From assembly GCA_903866825.1 (NCBI GenBank), contig CAIPPE010000101.1, positions 1 through 48,874 of the forward strand: DNA of 48,874 bases, read 5' to 3'. A program made the position numbers and the translations under genes. The notes under the pieces are model-generated. The model made no database searches and was not told the DNA's origin. It worked only from the letters and a program-made list of their open reading frames with translations. Of the stretch, positions 8,937 through 17,968 are shown one piece after another (position 1 is the first letter of the stretch; each line of letters starts with the position of its first letter). Origin of the DNA: an uncultured Methylococcaceae bacterium. Lineage in GTDB: Bacteria; Pseudomonadota; Gammaproteobacteria; Methylococcales; Methylomonadaceae.

Positions 8937-9788
8937 CTAGAGAACATCGGCAAAGCCCTTTCTGGTTTTTTGAAATAAGGCAAAACCTATCCATGCAACC
9001 AACACCGCTACAAAGTTATAAATACTCAATCCTATCCAGTCTGGGGTATGCCCCCATATTAATACTTCCCTCGCCTGCTCGATAATAAACGTCAAAGGGT
9101 TAGCCATTAACCAAGGCCGAAACTCTTCCGGCAACGCAGTAACCGGGTAAAAGACAGGAGACAAAAACATCATAACTGTAGTAATGATACCGATCGTTTG
9201 ACCAATATCCCGCAAGAAAACACCCAGCGAAGCCAATAACCAACTTAGTCCTAAGGTAAAAAAGGCTAATGGTAAAAAAATAAACGGTATAAAAACCACA
9301 GTCCATTGTAGATATCTATTAAAAATGGCAAATGCAACCAGCAATACACATAAGCTGATAAGACTGTGAAATAACCCGGCGCCCATATTAACAACAGGAA
9401 GTATTTCTAACGGGAATACTACTTTTTTAACGTAATTGACATTACTGAGTATTAAACTGGGCGCCCGGTTAAGCACTTCGGCAAATAAGCCATGCACAAT
9501 CATTCCCACAAACAGAACCACTGCAAATTGGGTTTTACTGTCTTCACTCCCCACTCCCCATCGCGCCTTAAATATTACAGAAAATACAAAAGTATAAACA
9601 GTTAACATTAATACAGGATTAAAAAAGGACCATGTTAAGCCTAATACAGAGCCTTTATAACGGCCAACTACTTCACGCTTGGTCATTTGAACAATCAGTT
9701 GACGGTTACGCAATAGGGATTTAGCCAAAGCTAGCATTGATATGGGCTGAGAAGCGTGAGGATTAGTACCCTGCTGGGAATTCATCAT
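8937..9788 (-). CDS. wzm: O-antigen/polysaccharide ABC transporter permease
   Basis: This 283-residue integral membrane protein is of the ABC-2 (TagG/RfbA/Wzm) family. It shows about six hydrophobic helices and the conserved entry segment KREVVGRYKGSVLGLTWSF, in which an amphipathic interface helix precedes the first membrane span. With Wzt it forms the channel that moves undecaprenol-linked polysaccharide to the periplasm. It is the first gene of the leftward operon. Two consecutive ATG codons begin the frame. No strong Shine-Dalgarno sequence is visible, and the leader just before them is an A/T-rich trinucleotide run (TTATTATTATT on the plus strand). The start could be either ATG. Confidence 0.9.
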   Translation of the reverse strand: MMNSQQGTNPHASQPISMLALAKSLLRNRQLIVQMTKREVVGRYKGSVLGLTWSFFNPVLMLTVYTFVFSVIFKARWGVGSEDSKTQFAVVLFVGMIVHGLFAEVLNRAPSLILSNVNYVKKVVFPLEILPVVNMGAGLFHSLISLCVLLVAFAIFNRYLQWTVVFIPFIFLPLAFFTLGLSWLLASLGVFLRDIGQTIGIITTVMMFLSPVFYPVTALPEEFRPWLMANPLTFIIEQAREVLIWGHTPDWIGLSIYNFVAVLVAWIGFALFQKTRKGFADVL

Positions 9789-9966
9789 AAAATTATTATT
9801 ATTTTTATTATTGTAGTAGTAAGGTTGCTGAACGTTAGTGCCTTTTAACTTAACGCTTAGCTGCGTATATTGGGTGGTAATCGAATATTACACGATTTTT
9901 ATTACGTTAGAAACTTAAAAATTACAGGGTTAATCTTGCTCCTGATAAATATCGGTCCACCGCTTT

Positions 9967-10668
9967 TTATACGCCTAACATAACCGACTGAATATTACTC
10001 CACTCGCCATGGGCGACACTTTTATCCCACCAGCGTAAACGGTATTCTCGCGTTTCATGGGTATTACCGGCTGTCAGCGGACGCTCGTCGTAATAGAGCT
10101 TAAGCGTATTAATAGCTAGAAAAACCCAATCACCACCATTAATGCGACTTTCGATCCAGACACCGTCATGACCATATTTATTAAAGTTAATGGCAACCCG
10201 CTGTCCCGACTCGCCTAGCGCCACTAAAACAGAAGCAATAGGGATTAGATGTTCGACCTTATTAGCTGCACCAATAATACCCAAATCATGACCAATAGCG
10301 TCGCTGTATCTAGCACTCGCTTTTATACGGATAACCTGACTAAACAAGCGTTTTTGAATACCCGGCGCCGGTGCAACTGGCGCATCAGGGAATAAAGAAG
10401 GCTTAGGGTAATTTATACTCGTATTTCCGGAATTGGAACCGATAACCATCAGCGTTTTATAGGCCGTTGACTCCTTCGCGTCCCGTTGAATGCTGGGATG
10501 CCAGTGTTGCAGCATCCAGATATAGTAAGCAAGGTCGGTCTGGGTATCGGTAATTTCTTGATCATTAATACCGCAAACACCCCCATAGATGGGTAATTTT
10601 AAATTGTAATGGGAAAGCCAGACGATTTGTCCGCTCTGAATGGCAGGAAAGTATGAGTTGAAAGTCAT
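9967..10668 (-). CDS. Hypothetical protein, unrecognised
   Basis: This 233-residue frame has normal composition and ends 178 bp before the wzm start on the same strand. I do not recognise its family. No signal peptide or membrane span is evident. The C-terminal third (residues ~165-233) is rich in Trp, Tyr and alternating beta-like segments (WIESRINGGDWVFLA, then EYRLRWWDKS), which resembles a fibronectin-like or carbohydrate-associated beta sandwich; that is only an impression. Its orientation and place at the head of the O-antigen operon could mean co-expression, but the 178-bp gap is large enough to hold a separate promoter for wzm. Confidence 0.6.
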   Translation of the reverse strand: MTFNSYFPAIQSGQIVWLSHYNLKLPIYGGVCGINDQEITDTQTDLAYYIWMLQHWHPSIQRDAKESTAYKTLMVIGSNSGNTSINYPKPSLFPDAPVAPAPGIQKRLFSQVIRIKASARYSDAIGHDLGIIGAANKVEHLIPIASVLVALGESGQRVAINFNKYGHDGVWIESRINGGDWVFLAINTLKLYYDERPLTAGNTHETREYRLRWWDKSVAHGEWSNIQSVMLGV

Positions 10669-10947
10669 GATAGTGAGAATATTACGGCTAAATTAAGCTG
10701 CCTGCTCGCCATTAATTGATAATATTGAGATGAGTTACTAGAAGATAAAGTTTTATTCCTTATATTCTCTAAGGGACAAACTACTCGCTTTATTCGGTAT
10801 CTGCAATATAAATTATATATTTCCATCTAGCTTCAGCCTCATAACCAAGCGTGTGGGTGTCTTGAGGGCATTACTGGAACTATTAAATACTATACCCAGA
10901 CTTAAAATGAAAAGCCTAACCCTCCGAGTTCAGACCTACAACCTTCC

Positions 10948-11302
10948 AGTGTTCACACCCAGACTGTGAGTAAGCTAACTAAAATCATTCGTAAACTATT
11001 ACGATGATGAACTAGCCCACTAAAACAGATTCTGCTTGTTTTTAAACCTCGGTGGCTTAGCTAAAATACTTAGTGTCTTACCCAGAAGACTGAGTGTTTT
11101 AACCAACGCTTATAGTAAGCTATCCAGAGCAGCCAGTGTCTTATCTGGAACTCCGAGTAAGCTAGCTAGAACGGCAGGTGTCGTATCTAAAACATCTAGT
11201 AGCCTATCCATAACAGCCAGTAGCTTAGCAAGAACACCGGATAACCTATCCAGATCAACAAGTATCTTATCCAGAACACCGGGTACTTTACCGCCACCCC
11301 TG
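10948..11302. repeat. Degenerate 21-bp tandem repeat, about 16-17 units
   Basis: From 11051 to 11302 twelve consecutive 21-bp units can be aligned without gaps. Most start AGTRNCYTA and many continue TCCAGAACA or similar. Four more diverged units occupy 10948-11031, separated by a 19-bp block. Units beginning AGTAAGCT and AGTGTCTT tend to alternate, suggesting a 42-bp higher-order unit. The repeat reads as a seven-residue Ser/Leu-rich pattern on the plus strand and a Leu-rich heptad pattern on the minus strand. Neither frame has a convincing start, so I treat it as a noncoding or relict repeat. It is not a CRISPR array because there are no unique spacers. Confidence 0.85.
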
Positions 11303-11437
11303 AGCATTTAACCTGTTAAGCTTCTTATGTTTCTTTAGGTAACACGCCAGTTGTTTAAAAGCAGGAGAGCAGTAACTTCAGCTATTGCCTGCAAAAATAG
11401 ATAAAGCAGCTTTACTCCAATTTAGCAGGCTTAATTC

Positions 11438-11465
11438 TTACAACCCGCTAAGCATCCACTATAAT
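11438..11465 (+). promoter_or_regulatory. Likely sigma-70 promoter of the fructosamine-kinase family gene
   Basis: A TTACAA -35 element (11438-11443) is followed after 16 bp by a perfect TATAAT (11460-11465). This would start transcription near 11472 and leave a leader of about 35 nt before the TTG start at 11507. This is pattern matching only. Confidence 0.5.
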
Positions 11466-11506
11466 GGATATCATAAACCTATAAAAAACTGCTAAGAGTT
11501 AACAAA

Positions 11507-12394
11507 TTGAACTGGAACACTATTTCGCAGCATATCGTCACTGCAACGGGGCAAGCATTTACTGCCCGTTCAGTGCAACCGTTATCTGGTGGGGACATTA
11601 ATGCGGCTTTTCGCCTGCAAGATGGCAATACCCGCTATTTTGTTAAACTTAATCGCCCTGAATTAGTGGATATGTTTGCGGCTGAATTGACTGGATTACA
11701 AGAGTTGGCAGCTACGCAAACGCTGTGTGTTCCGAATCCTGTTGCTTATGGTCAGACAGATAGCCATGCTTTTCTGGTGTTAGAATATCTGGAATTCAGT
11801 CGGGCAAGCGCATCTTCAGAGCGTTTATTAGGAGAACAGCTTGCTCGATGTCATCAAACGCTACAACCCTATTTTGGTTGGCATCGAGACAATACCATTG
11901 GCAGTACGCTACAACGAAATCAACCAGGTAAGCACTGGCCAAGCTTTTGGATTAACCAACGTTTGGGTTTTCAGTTACAACTGGCTGCAACAAACGGTTA
12001 TGGTGGCCGGTTGCAAGCCTCGGGAGAAAGACTCTGTACCCATTCAGCTTTATTTTTTACTGATTACACCCCGACGCCTTCCCTGTTACACGGCGATTTA
12101 TGGGCGGGTAACGCAGCAACCGATAATCAAGGCAATCCGGTTATTTTCGATCCCGCCTGTTATTATGGTGACAGAGAAGCAGACTTGGCGATGACTGAAT
12201 TATTCGGTGGTTTTAATCGGGACTTTTATGCCGCTTATCAAGCCGTATGGCCATTAAATGAGGGCTATAAGGTCAGAAAATCGCTTTACAATCTTTATCA
12301 TATTTTGAATCATCTGAATTTATTTGGTGGAGGTTACCTGCACCAAGCTGAAAATATGATAGCCAGTTTGTTGGGTGAGATTGGCGTCGCTTAA
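11507..12394 (+). CDS. Fructosamine/ketosamine-3-kinase family protein
   Basis: This 295-residue protein belongs to the fructosamine kinase family, which has an aminoglycoside-phosphotransferase-like fold. These enzymes phosphorylate sugar-derived adducts on lysines so that glycated proteins are repaired in the cytoplasm. The signature segment LLHGDLWAGN at about 193-202 carries the catalytic Asp, and FDPACYYGDREADLAM supplies the metal-binding Asp and the family-specific end. The N-terminal SGGDINAAF and YFVKLN give the nucleotide loop and the Lys of the small lobe. The likely start is TTG at 11507, with AAGAG about 9 nt upstream. The preceding promoter motif makes it the head of a possible transcript that continues into thiD, whose start lies 52 bp after this stop. 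Confidence 0.88.
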   Translation: MNWNTISQHIVTATGQAFTARSVQPLSGGDINAAFRLQDGNTRYFVKLNRPELVDMFAAELTGLQELAATQTLCVPNPVAYGQTDSHAFLVLEYLEFSRASASSERLLGEQLARCHQTLQPYFGWHRDNTIGSTLQRNQPGKHWPSFWINQRLGFQLQLAATNGYGGRLQASGERLCTHSALFFTDYTPTPSLLHGDLWAGNAATDNQGNPVIFDPACYYGDREADLAMTELFGGFNRDFYAAYQAVWPLNEGYKVRKSLYNLYHILNHLNLFGGGYLHQAENMIASLLGEIGVA

Positions 12395-12446
12395 ACGACC
12401 CTTATGACGTGTGTTATTATAGGACAATAATTCTCAAGGAAACCTC

Positions 12447-13238
12447 ATGTCCTCTCATCGCCCTGTTGTGCTGTCCTTTTCTGGTCATGACCCCAGTGGA
12501 GGCGCTGGAATTCAGGCAGATATTGAAACATTGGTCAGTCATCAATGCCATTCTGCCAGTGTCATCACTGCATTAACCGAACAAGATACCCGAAATGTAA
12601 AAAGACTCATCCCTCAAACGCCAGAAAATATTATCCGCCAGGCAAACACATTATTAGCTGATTTGCCCGTTAATGTTTTTAAAATTGGTTTAATCGGACA
12701 CCATGAAACCACTATCGCTATTCATGAAATTTTAAAACAACACCCCCATATTCCGGTTATTCTTGATCCCGTTTTAGCGGCAGGTGGTGGTGCTGAATTA
12801 TCTAACGAGAAACTCATTGCAACGATTGTCGATTTACTACTCCCTTGTACCACCGTATTGACACCCAATAGTGAAGAAGCTCGCAAGCTAACAGGCGGTA
12901 ATGATCTGGAAGACTGCGGTTTGGACTTGCTGGATCAAGGTTGTGAATATGTTTTAATTACCGGCACACATGAGGACACGCCTTCGGTTAGTAATCAATT
13001 GTTTTATGACAGTCGATGCTGGGAAACCTATACCTACGATAGACTACCCGCCAGTTATCATGGCTCTGGCTGTACCTTAGCGACCAGTATTGCCGCATTA
13101 ATGGCGCATGGACTAGAACCGATTCAGGCCGTTATGGAAGCACAGGAGTATACCTGGAACTCATTAAACAGTGCCTATCAACCCGGTAAAGGCCAGTTTA
13201 TTCCCAATCGTTTTTTCTGGATGGAGGACGATACATGA
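12447..13238 (+). CDS. thiD: Hydroxymethylpyrimidine/phosphomethylpyrimidine kinase
   Basis: This 263-residue ribokinase-fold enzyme carries out the two phosphorylations that turn HMP into HMP-PP for thiamine synthesis in the cytoplasm. The N-terminal SGHDPSGGAGIQADIET binds the pyrimidine. The C-terminal YHGSGCTLATSIAA contains the anion-hole glycine and the catalytic Cys/Asp region of the family. AAGGAAA lies just upstream of the ATG as a good ribosome-binding site. The stop overlaps the next start by 4 bp (ATGA), so thiD and thiE are translationally coupled. No TPP-riboswitch-like structure is evident in the 52 bp upstream, so control may come from the kinase promoter. Confidence 0.95.
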   Translation: MSSHRPVVLSFSGHDPSGGAGIQADIETLVSHQCHSASVITALTEQDTRNVKRLIPQTPENIIRQANTLLADLPVNVFKIGLIGHHETTIAIHEILKQHPHIPVILDPVLAAGGGAELSNEKLIATIVDLLLPCTTVLTPNSEEARKLTGGNDLEDCGLDLLDQGCEYVLITGTHEDTPSVSNQLFYDSRCWETYTYDRLPASYHGSGCTLATSIAALMAHGLEPIQAVMEAQEYTWNSLNSAYQPGKGQFIPNRFFWMEDDT

Positions 13239-13846
13239 GGTTTCCTGCACGTGGACTGTATGCCATTACCCAAACCGATCATAAATCTGCTGACCTCATT
13301 ATTAATGAAGTTATTGCGGCTATTAAAGGCGGCGCCGTGGTGGTCCAATACCGGGATAAAAATCCTTCCGATGCCATTTATTTAGCCAGCGAATTGTTAA
13401 AAGTCTGTCATCGTTCTAACGTACCGTTACTGATTAATGATGATGTTGAGTTAGCGGCAAACATAGGCGCTGATGGGGTTCATATTGGTAAAGAAGATGG
13501 TGCCATTGCCCAGGCAAGATTGCACCTGGGCGAAAAAGCCATTATTGGTGTGTCTTGTTATAACTTCGTTGATCAAGCGGTTGATGCAGAAAGACAAGGC
13601 GCGACTTATGTAGCTTTTGGACGATTCTTCCCCTCCACTTCAAAACCCTTGGCAGCACCTGCGCAACTTGAAACCTTACGACAAGCTAGGCTTAAGGTTT
13701 CTGTTCCGATTGTTGCCATTGGTGGTATTCTTCCAGACAATGGCGGTCAATTATTGACTGCGGGTGCTGATTTATTAGCGGTGATTGGTGGACTTTTTGA
13801 AAATGATCCAAAGCAATCAGCCCTTGCTTATCAGACATTGTTTTAG
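13235..13846 (+). CDS. thiE: Thiamine phosphate synthase
   Basis: This 203-residue TIM-barrel protein condenses HMP-PP with thiazole phosphate to make thiamine phosphate. Diagnostic segments are VVQYRDKN (residues ~35-42, pyrophosphate-binding), LLINDDVELA, GADGVHIGKED, IIGVSCYN and VAFGRFFPSTSKP. The C-terminal GGILPDN and GADLLAVIGGLF complete the phosphate-binding loops. The length is normal for a single-domain ThiE. The gene overlaps thiD by 4 bp. The thiazole branch genes are not in the window, so the thi genes here are a partial set. Confidence 0.95.
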   Translation: MRFPARGLYAITQTDHKSADLIINEVIAAIKGGAVVVQYRDKNPSDAIYLASELLKVCHRSNVPLLINDDVELAANIGADGVHIGKEDGAIAQARLHLGEKAIIGVSCYNFVDQAVDAERQGATYVAFGRFFPSTSKPLAAPAQLETLRQARLKVSVPIVAIGGILPDNGGQLLTAGADLLAVIGGLFENDPKQSALAYQTLF

Positions 13847-13887
13847 TTAGATAGACTACTTAAGCATCTGTTAAGGCAGAACAAGTA

Positions 13888-16800
13888 ATGAATAGCTGCA
13901 ATGCGATAACAATGATTGCAACCGACCAAGAAGGTAAACCAGGCACGCAATCTTTATTTAGATCAGACGAATTAAGATTAGAGATTGCTAAAGTCGGTCG
14001 TCCTTGGGGGTTCGATGCACCCGGTTCAGAATTCAAATTAGGTTTAGAAGCCTACCGCATTAATCTCGCTCATTTGTTCGACCCAATGATGGCTGTTCAT
14101 ACTTCAAACGTTGATCCGTTACCTCATCAGATTTCCGCTGTTTACGAGTCCATGTTGCCAAGACAATCGTTACGCTTTGTCTTAGCGGATGATCCGGGTG
14201 CAGGTAAAACGATTATGGCCGGCTTGTATATTCGTGAAATGATTATGCGTGCCGATGCCAAGCGTATTTTAATCGTGTCCCCCGGTTCTTTAACTGAACA
14301 ATGGCAAGATGAATTATTAGAAAAGTTTGGACTTACGTTTGAGATATTAAGTCGAGAAAAGCAAGAACAATGTCCCTCGGGTAATTATTTTGAAGAACAA
14401 AATCAACTTATAGCCCGACTTGATCAACTGTCCAGAAATGAATACTTTCAAGAAAAACTGCGTCACAGTGAGTGGGATTTAATTATCGTTGACGAAGCAC
14501 ACAAAATGTCGGCGCATTATTTTGGCAGTAAAGTGAATGAAACGGGTCGCTTTAAACTCGGTAAATTGCTTGGCACTATTACTCGTCATTATCTGTTAAT
14601 GACCGCAACACCTCATAACGGTAAAGAAGAAGACTTTCAGCTTTTTCTTTCTTTATTAGATGGTGACCGGTTTTATGGTAAATTCCGGGAAGGTGTTCAT
14701 AAGGTCGATATTAGCGATATGATGCGCCGCATGGTTAAAGAGGATCTGCTTAAATTTGATGGCACGCCTTTGTTTCCAGAGCGTATTGCCTATACCGCTA
14801 ATTATGAACTATCCCCTCATGAAGCAGCTCTTTATGCAGAAGTAACGGATTATGTTCGTAACGAAATGAATCGAGCGGATAATTTAGACGGTAAGCGTAA
14901 GGGAACCGTTGGTTTTGCTTTAACTCAGTTACAACGTCGTTTGGCCTCTAGTCCAGAAGCCATATACCAATCAATTAAGCGTAGACGTAAACGTTTAGAA
15001 AGTCGATTAGAAGAAGAAAAGCTAGTAAAGCGCGGACATGCCGTCTCAGAAACATTAGGTAAATATAATGTTAAAGATGTGCCGCAAAATATTGATGAAG
15101 CCGAAGATGAAATGTTGGGGTCTGAATATGAAGACTGGGTCGAAGATGTGGTTGATCAAGCCACCGCCGCGCAAACTATTGAAGAATTAGAGGCTGAAAT
15201 CATTATTCTAAAAGACTTGGAATCTAAAGCACGCAATGTGGTTCAATCGGGTAGTGATAAAAAATGGGAGCAGCTCTCATCTTTACTGCAAAATACGCCA
15301 GAGATGTGTACCGCAGTGGGAAGTCGACGTAAATTGATTATTTTTACTGAGCATCGAGACACCTTGACCTACCTTTTGGATAGAATCACCGGCTTATTAG
15401 GCAATCAAGAAGCAGTGCTGACGATTCATGGTGGCACTAATCGTGATGAACGCCGAAAAAACCAAGAGCAATTTCGTAATAACCCGGATGTCACTGTACT
15501 GTTAGCGACCGATGCCGCAGGTGAAGGGGTTAACTTACAAAATGCCAATCTAATGGTTAACTACGATTTACCCTGGAACCCTAATCGACTAGAACAACGT
15601 TTTGGACGTATTCATCGTATTGGGCAAACTGAAGTGTGTCATCTTTGGAATATCGTGGCTAACGAAACCCGGGAAGGTGCTGTGTTTCAAAAGTTACTGG
15701 ATAAATTAGAAATTGAACGAGCCGCTTTAGGTGGGCGCGTATTTGATATTCTGGGCGAAGCTTTTGATAACGTGTCCTTAAAAGATTTACTCATTGACGC
15801 CATTCGTTATGGTGACCGTGCTGATGTTAAAGCGCGACTGGATCAAGTCATTGATGGTGCCTTAGATACGGCGCATTTAAAAGATATTCTTAAACGTAAT
15901 GCGCTGGTTGAAGAACACATGGGGCTTGAACATCTATATGCTGTTAAAGAAGAGATGGAAAAAGCCGAGGCACGTAAATTACAGCCGTATTTTATCCGCG
16001 CCTTTTTTACAGAAGCCTTTAAGTCTTTAGGGGGCGAAATACGTAATCGAGAACCTAATCGGTATGAAATTACTCATGTACCCGCTAATATTAGAGAACG
16101 TGATCGGGTTATAGGCGAAACTCGCACCCCAGTTCTTAAAAAATATGAACGGATTTGTTTTGAGAAACAAGTCATCCGTCAACACGGTAAACCGATGGCG
16201 GATTTGATTCATCCCGGTCATCCACTCATGCATGCCATTACAGATTTACAACTTGAAATTCATCGTAGCAAGTTAAAACAAGGTGCTGTTTTAGTTGACC
16301 CTAATGATGAAGGACTTGAGCCTAACGTATTATTTATGATTGATCATAGTGTGCGTCAGGCTAATGATGATAGCCATGTTTCAAGGCGCTTACAGTTTGT
16401 AGCAATTGATCAACACGGTCAGGCCAGCAATGCGGGTTGGGCACCGCATTTAGATTTACAGCCCATTGAGGCTAACGATTTATTAAAAGTCTCTAATCTT
16501 CTTAAGGCCTCTTGGTTAACTAATAATTTGGACAACTTAGCACTTGCTCATGCAAGTCAACAATTAGTACCCTTGCATTATCAAGAAGTAAAAGCGCGTC
16601 GAGAATTACAAGCCAATAAAATATTGGCCGCCGTTAATGAGCGTTTAGTGAAAGAGATTAACTATTGGTCAGCGCGTTATATCAAACTCACTGAAGACGT
16701 TGCCGCCGGTAAGCAACCCCAACTACAACCTGATAATGCAAAACGCCGTGTCGAAGAACTAACCGCACGACTTGAACAACGTAAAAAAGAATTAAGCGTG

Positions 16801-17301
16801 ATGGCTGATGTGGTTTCTAGTCAACCTGTGGTTATCGGGGGTGCCTTGGTGATACCGCAAGGATTATTAGCGCAACTGAAAGGTGAGGCACCCGCTGGTA
16901 TAGATGCCGCCGCACGTAAGCGCGTTGAACACATCGCCATGCAGGCCGTCATGCAATTGGAGCAATCATTAGGCCATGACGTTAAAGATGTGTCAGCCGA
17001 AAAATGCGGTTGGGATATTACTTCACAGCCACCTAAGACCGATAAACACTTAGCACTCGCAAGACATATTGAAGTTAAAGGCCGCTCAAAGGGGCAGAGT
17101 ACCATTACAGTCAGTCGTAATGAAATTATCTATGGTTTAAATCAAACAGAGCAATTTATTTTAGCGATTGTTATAGTCGAAGGTGAATCTTATGAAGGCC
17201 CTTATTATTTAAAAAATCCTTTTAAGCAAGAACCGGACTTTGGTGTAGCCAGTATTAATTATGATTTAGACGAGTTACTTTCCAAGTCTGTAAGCCTATA
17301 A
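13888..17301 (+). CDS. SNF2-type helicase with C-terminal DUF3883-like domain (Hma-like defence helicase)
   Basis: This 1137-residue protein is an SF2/SNF2 helicase-translocase. Walker A lies near residue 100 (DPGAGKT), the DEAH box near 200 ([10 protein letters not shown]) and motif III is LMTATPHNG. The C-terminal lobe near 505-590 has [24 protein letters not shown] and [10 protein letters not shown]. Residues ~1025-1115 resemble DUF3883, a PD-(D/E)xK-like domain ([10 protein letters not shown], then YGLNQTEQF). SNF2/DUF3883 helicases occur next to DUF1156 methylases and DUF499 ATPases in helicase-methylase-ATPase defence loci, and both partners follow here. The helicase itself shows no disruption. 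It starts 41 bp after thiE with only a weak ribosome-binding site. An internal ATG at residue 9 is an alternative start. It may act on foreign DNA with the methylase marking self. Confidence 0.88.
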   Translation: MNSCNAITMIATDQEGKPGTQSLFRSDELRLEIAKVGRPWGFDAPGSEFKLGLEAYRINLAHLFDPMMAVHTSNVDPLPHQISAVYESMLPRQSLRFVLADDPGAGKTIMAGLYIREMIMRADAKRILIVSPGSLTEQWQDELLEKFGLTFEILSREKQEQCPSGNYFEEQNQLIARLDQLSRNEYFQEKLRHSEWDLIIVDEAHKMSAHYFGSKVNETGRFKLGKLLGTITRHYLLMTATPHNGKEEDFQLFLSLLDGDRFYGKFREGVHKVDISDMMRRMVKEDLLKFDGTPLFPERIAYTANYELSPHEAALYAEVTDYVRNEMNRADNLDGKRKGTVGFALTQLQRRLASSPEAIYQSIKRRRKRLESRLEEEKLVKRGHAVSETLGKYNVKDVPQNIDEAEDEMLGSEYEDWVEDVVDQATAAQTIEELEAEIIILKDLESKARNVVQSGSDKKWEQLSSLLQNTPEMCTAVGSRRKLIIFTEHRDTLTYLLDRITGLLGNQEAVLTIHGGTNRDERRKNQEQFRNNPDVTVLLATDAAGEGVNLQNANLMVNYDLPWNPNRLEQRFGRIHRIGQTEVCHLWNIVANETREGAVFQKLLDKLEIERAALGGRVFDILGEAFDNVSLKDLLIDAIRYGDRADVKARLDQVIDGALDTAHLKDILKRNALVEEHMGLEHLYAVKEEMEKAEARKLQPYFIRAFFTEAFKSLGGEIRNREPNRYEITHVPANIRERDRVIGETRTPVLKKYERICFEKQVIRQHGKPMADLIHPGHPLMHAITDLQLEIHRSKLKQGAVLVDPNDEGLEPNVLFMIDHSVRQANDDSHVSRRLQFVAIDQHGQASNAGWAPHLDLQPIEANDLLKVSNLLKASWLTNNLDNLALAHASQQLVPLHYQEVKARRELQANKILAAVNERLVKEINYWSARYIKLTEDVAAGKQPQLQPDNAKRRVEELTARLEQRKKELSVMADVVSSQPVVIGGALVIPQGLLAQLKGEAPAGIDAAARKRVEHIAMQAVMQLEQSLGHDVKDVSAEKCGWDITSQPPKTDKHLALARHIEVKGRSKGQSTITVSRNEIIYGLNQTEQFILAIVIVEGESYEGPYYLKNPFKQEPDFGVASINYDLDELLSKSVSL

Positions 17302-17320
17302 TGTACAAAAATACTGTACA
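17302..17320. promoter_or_regulatory. Candidate antitoxin operator: paired TGTACA sites
   Basis: Two TGTACA palindromes at 17302-17307 and 17315-17320 are separated by 7 bp, directly after the helicase stop and 15 bp before the Phd-like start. Twin short palindromes just upstream of a Phd/YefM gene are the usual arrangement for autorepression by antitoxin dimers. Binding is inferred. Confidence 0.5.
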
Positions 17321-17334
17321 GAATAGGAATAGCT

Positions 17335-17580
17335 ATGAACTCCGTTAATGTCACCGAATTACGTCAGCACTTGCCTGAGTATCTTAAGCAAGTTCAACAA
17401 GGGGAAGAAATAGAAATTACGTTGCACGGCAAAACCATTGCCCGTATTGTTCCTGATAGAAAAGAGAGTAAACGTGAAGCAGCACTAAAGAGACTTGAAG
17501 CACTACGAGGCACTGTGATTGTTGGTGACATTCTTGCGCCATTGGATGAAGAATGGACCGGTGATGCTGACAATTTGTGA
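17335..17580 (+). CDS. Phd/YefM-family antitoxin
   Basis: This 81-residue protein has the Phd/YefM fold signature: MNSVNVTELRQHLPEYLKQV at the start and EIEITLHGKTIARIVPDR as the beta hairpin that completes the DNA-binding dimer. The charged C-terminal tail (LAPLDEEWTGD) would wrap and neutralise the toxin. Its last 17 bp overlap the PIN toxin start, which couples their translation. It probably represses its own promoter through the TGTACA pair upstream. It is the first cargo gene inside the helicase-methylase-ATPase locus. Confidence 0.9.
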   Translation: MNSVNVTELRQHLPEYLKQVQQGEEIEITLHGKTIARIVPDRKESKREAALKRLEALRGTVIVGDILAPLDEEWTGDADNL

Positions 17581-17965
17581 TACTAACATCCTGCTTTTTT
17601 GGGCAGATCGCAGAGATCGCTTATCAATGACAGCTCAAGAAGCACTGGAAAACGGACGAGTACAGGGTGAACTTGCCTGTGCTGCTATTAGTTTTTGGGA
17701 GATTGCTTTGCTGTTTCGCAAAAGTCGTCTGATTTTACCGACTCAACATACACCCACCTCCTACATGGAAGACATTGTTGACTCGCTCGGTTTAACTATT
17801 CTTCAACTCACACCAACTATAGCGGCCTTGGCTGAAAGTGGCATTATTGCCCATGGAGATCCATGTGACAGAATAATTGCGGCGACTGCTATGGCCTATC
17901 AGGCGCCTCTTATTACTGCAGACGGAAAACTCCGCACTACACCGGGCCTTAACTGTATCTGGTAA
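17564..17965 (+). CDS. PIN-domain toxin (VapC-like RNase)
   Basis: This 133-residue PIN-domain ribonuclease is predicted to cut RNA when its Phd-like partner is lost. The acidic residues are visible: Asp6 in MLTICDTNILLFW, Glu in ISFWEIALL, and Asp residues in DPCDRIIAATA and TADGKL. The start at 17564 was chosen because it places the conserved CDTN strand at the N-terminus. A longer in-frame upstream start at 17519 would add 15 residues foreign to the family. The gene overlaps the antitoxin by 17 bp and ends 3 bp before the methylase remnant. The module looks intact although the host locus is decaying. Confidence 0.88.
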   Translation: MLTICDTNILLFWADRRDRLSMTAQEALENGRVQGELACAAISFWEIALLFRKSRLILPTQHTPTSYMEDIVDSLGLTILQLTPTIAALAESGIIAHGDPCDRIIAATAMAYQAPLITADGKLRTTPGLNCIW

Positions 17966-17968
17966 CTT

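Larger units (their letters stand above)
10669..11506. other. 838-bp stretch without a convincing gene
   Basis: Positions 10669-10947 show no open frame, RNA or repeat that I can support; the part closest to 10669 should hold the promoter of the minus-strand hypothetical gene. Positions 10948-11302 are a degenerate 21-bp tandem repeat, and 11303-11506 contain the likely promoter of the kinase gene that starts at 11507. Open frames on both strands across the repeat exist only because its period is a multiple of three. Confidence 0.6.

Noticed and set aside
10948-11302. Possible CRISPR array
   Set aside because: The units are directly contiguous and diverged, with no unique spacers and no cas genes nearby.
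11036-11311. 91-codon plus-strand frame and the overlapping 65-codon minus-strand frame in the tandem repeat
   Set aside because: Both are open because the 21-bp period is a multiple of three. The plus frame starts with TTG without a ribosome-binding site, the minus frame has poor spacing, and neither matches a known family.
12395-12446. TPP riboswitch before thiD
   Set aside because: The 52-bp space is too short and lacks the conserved TPP-aptamer core.
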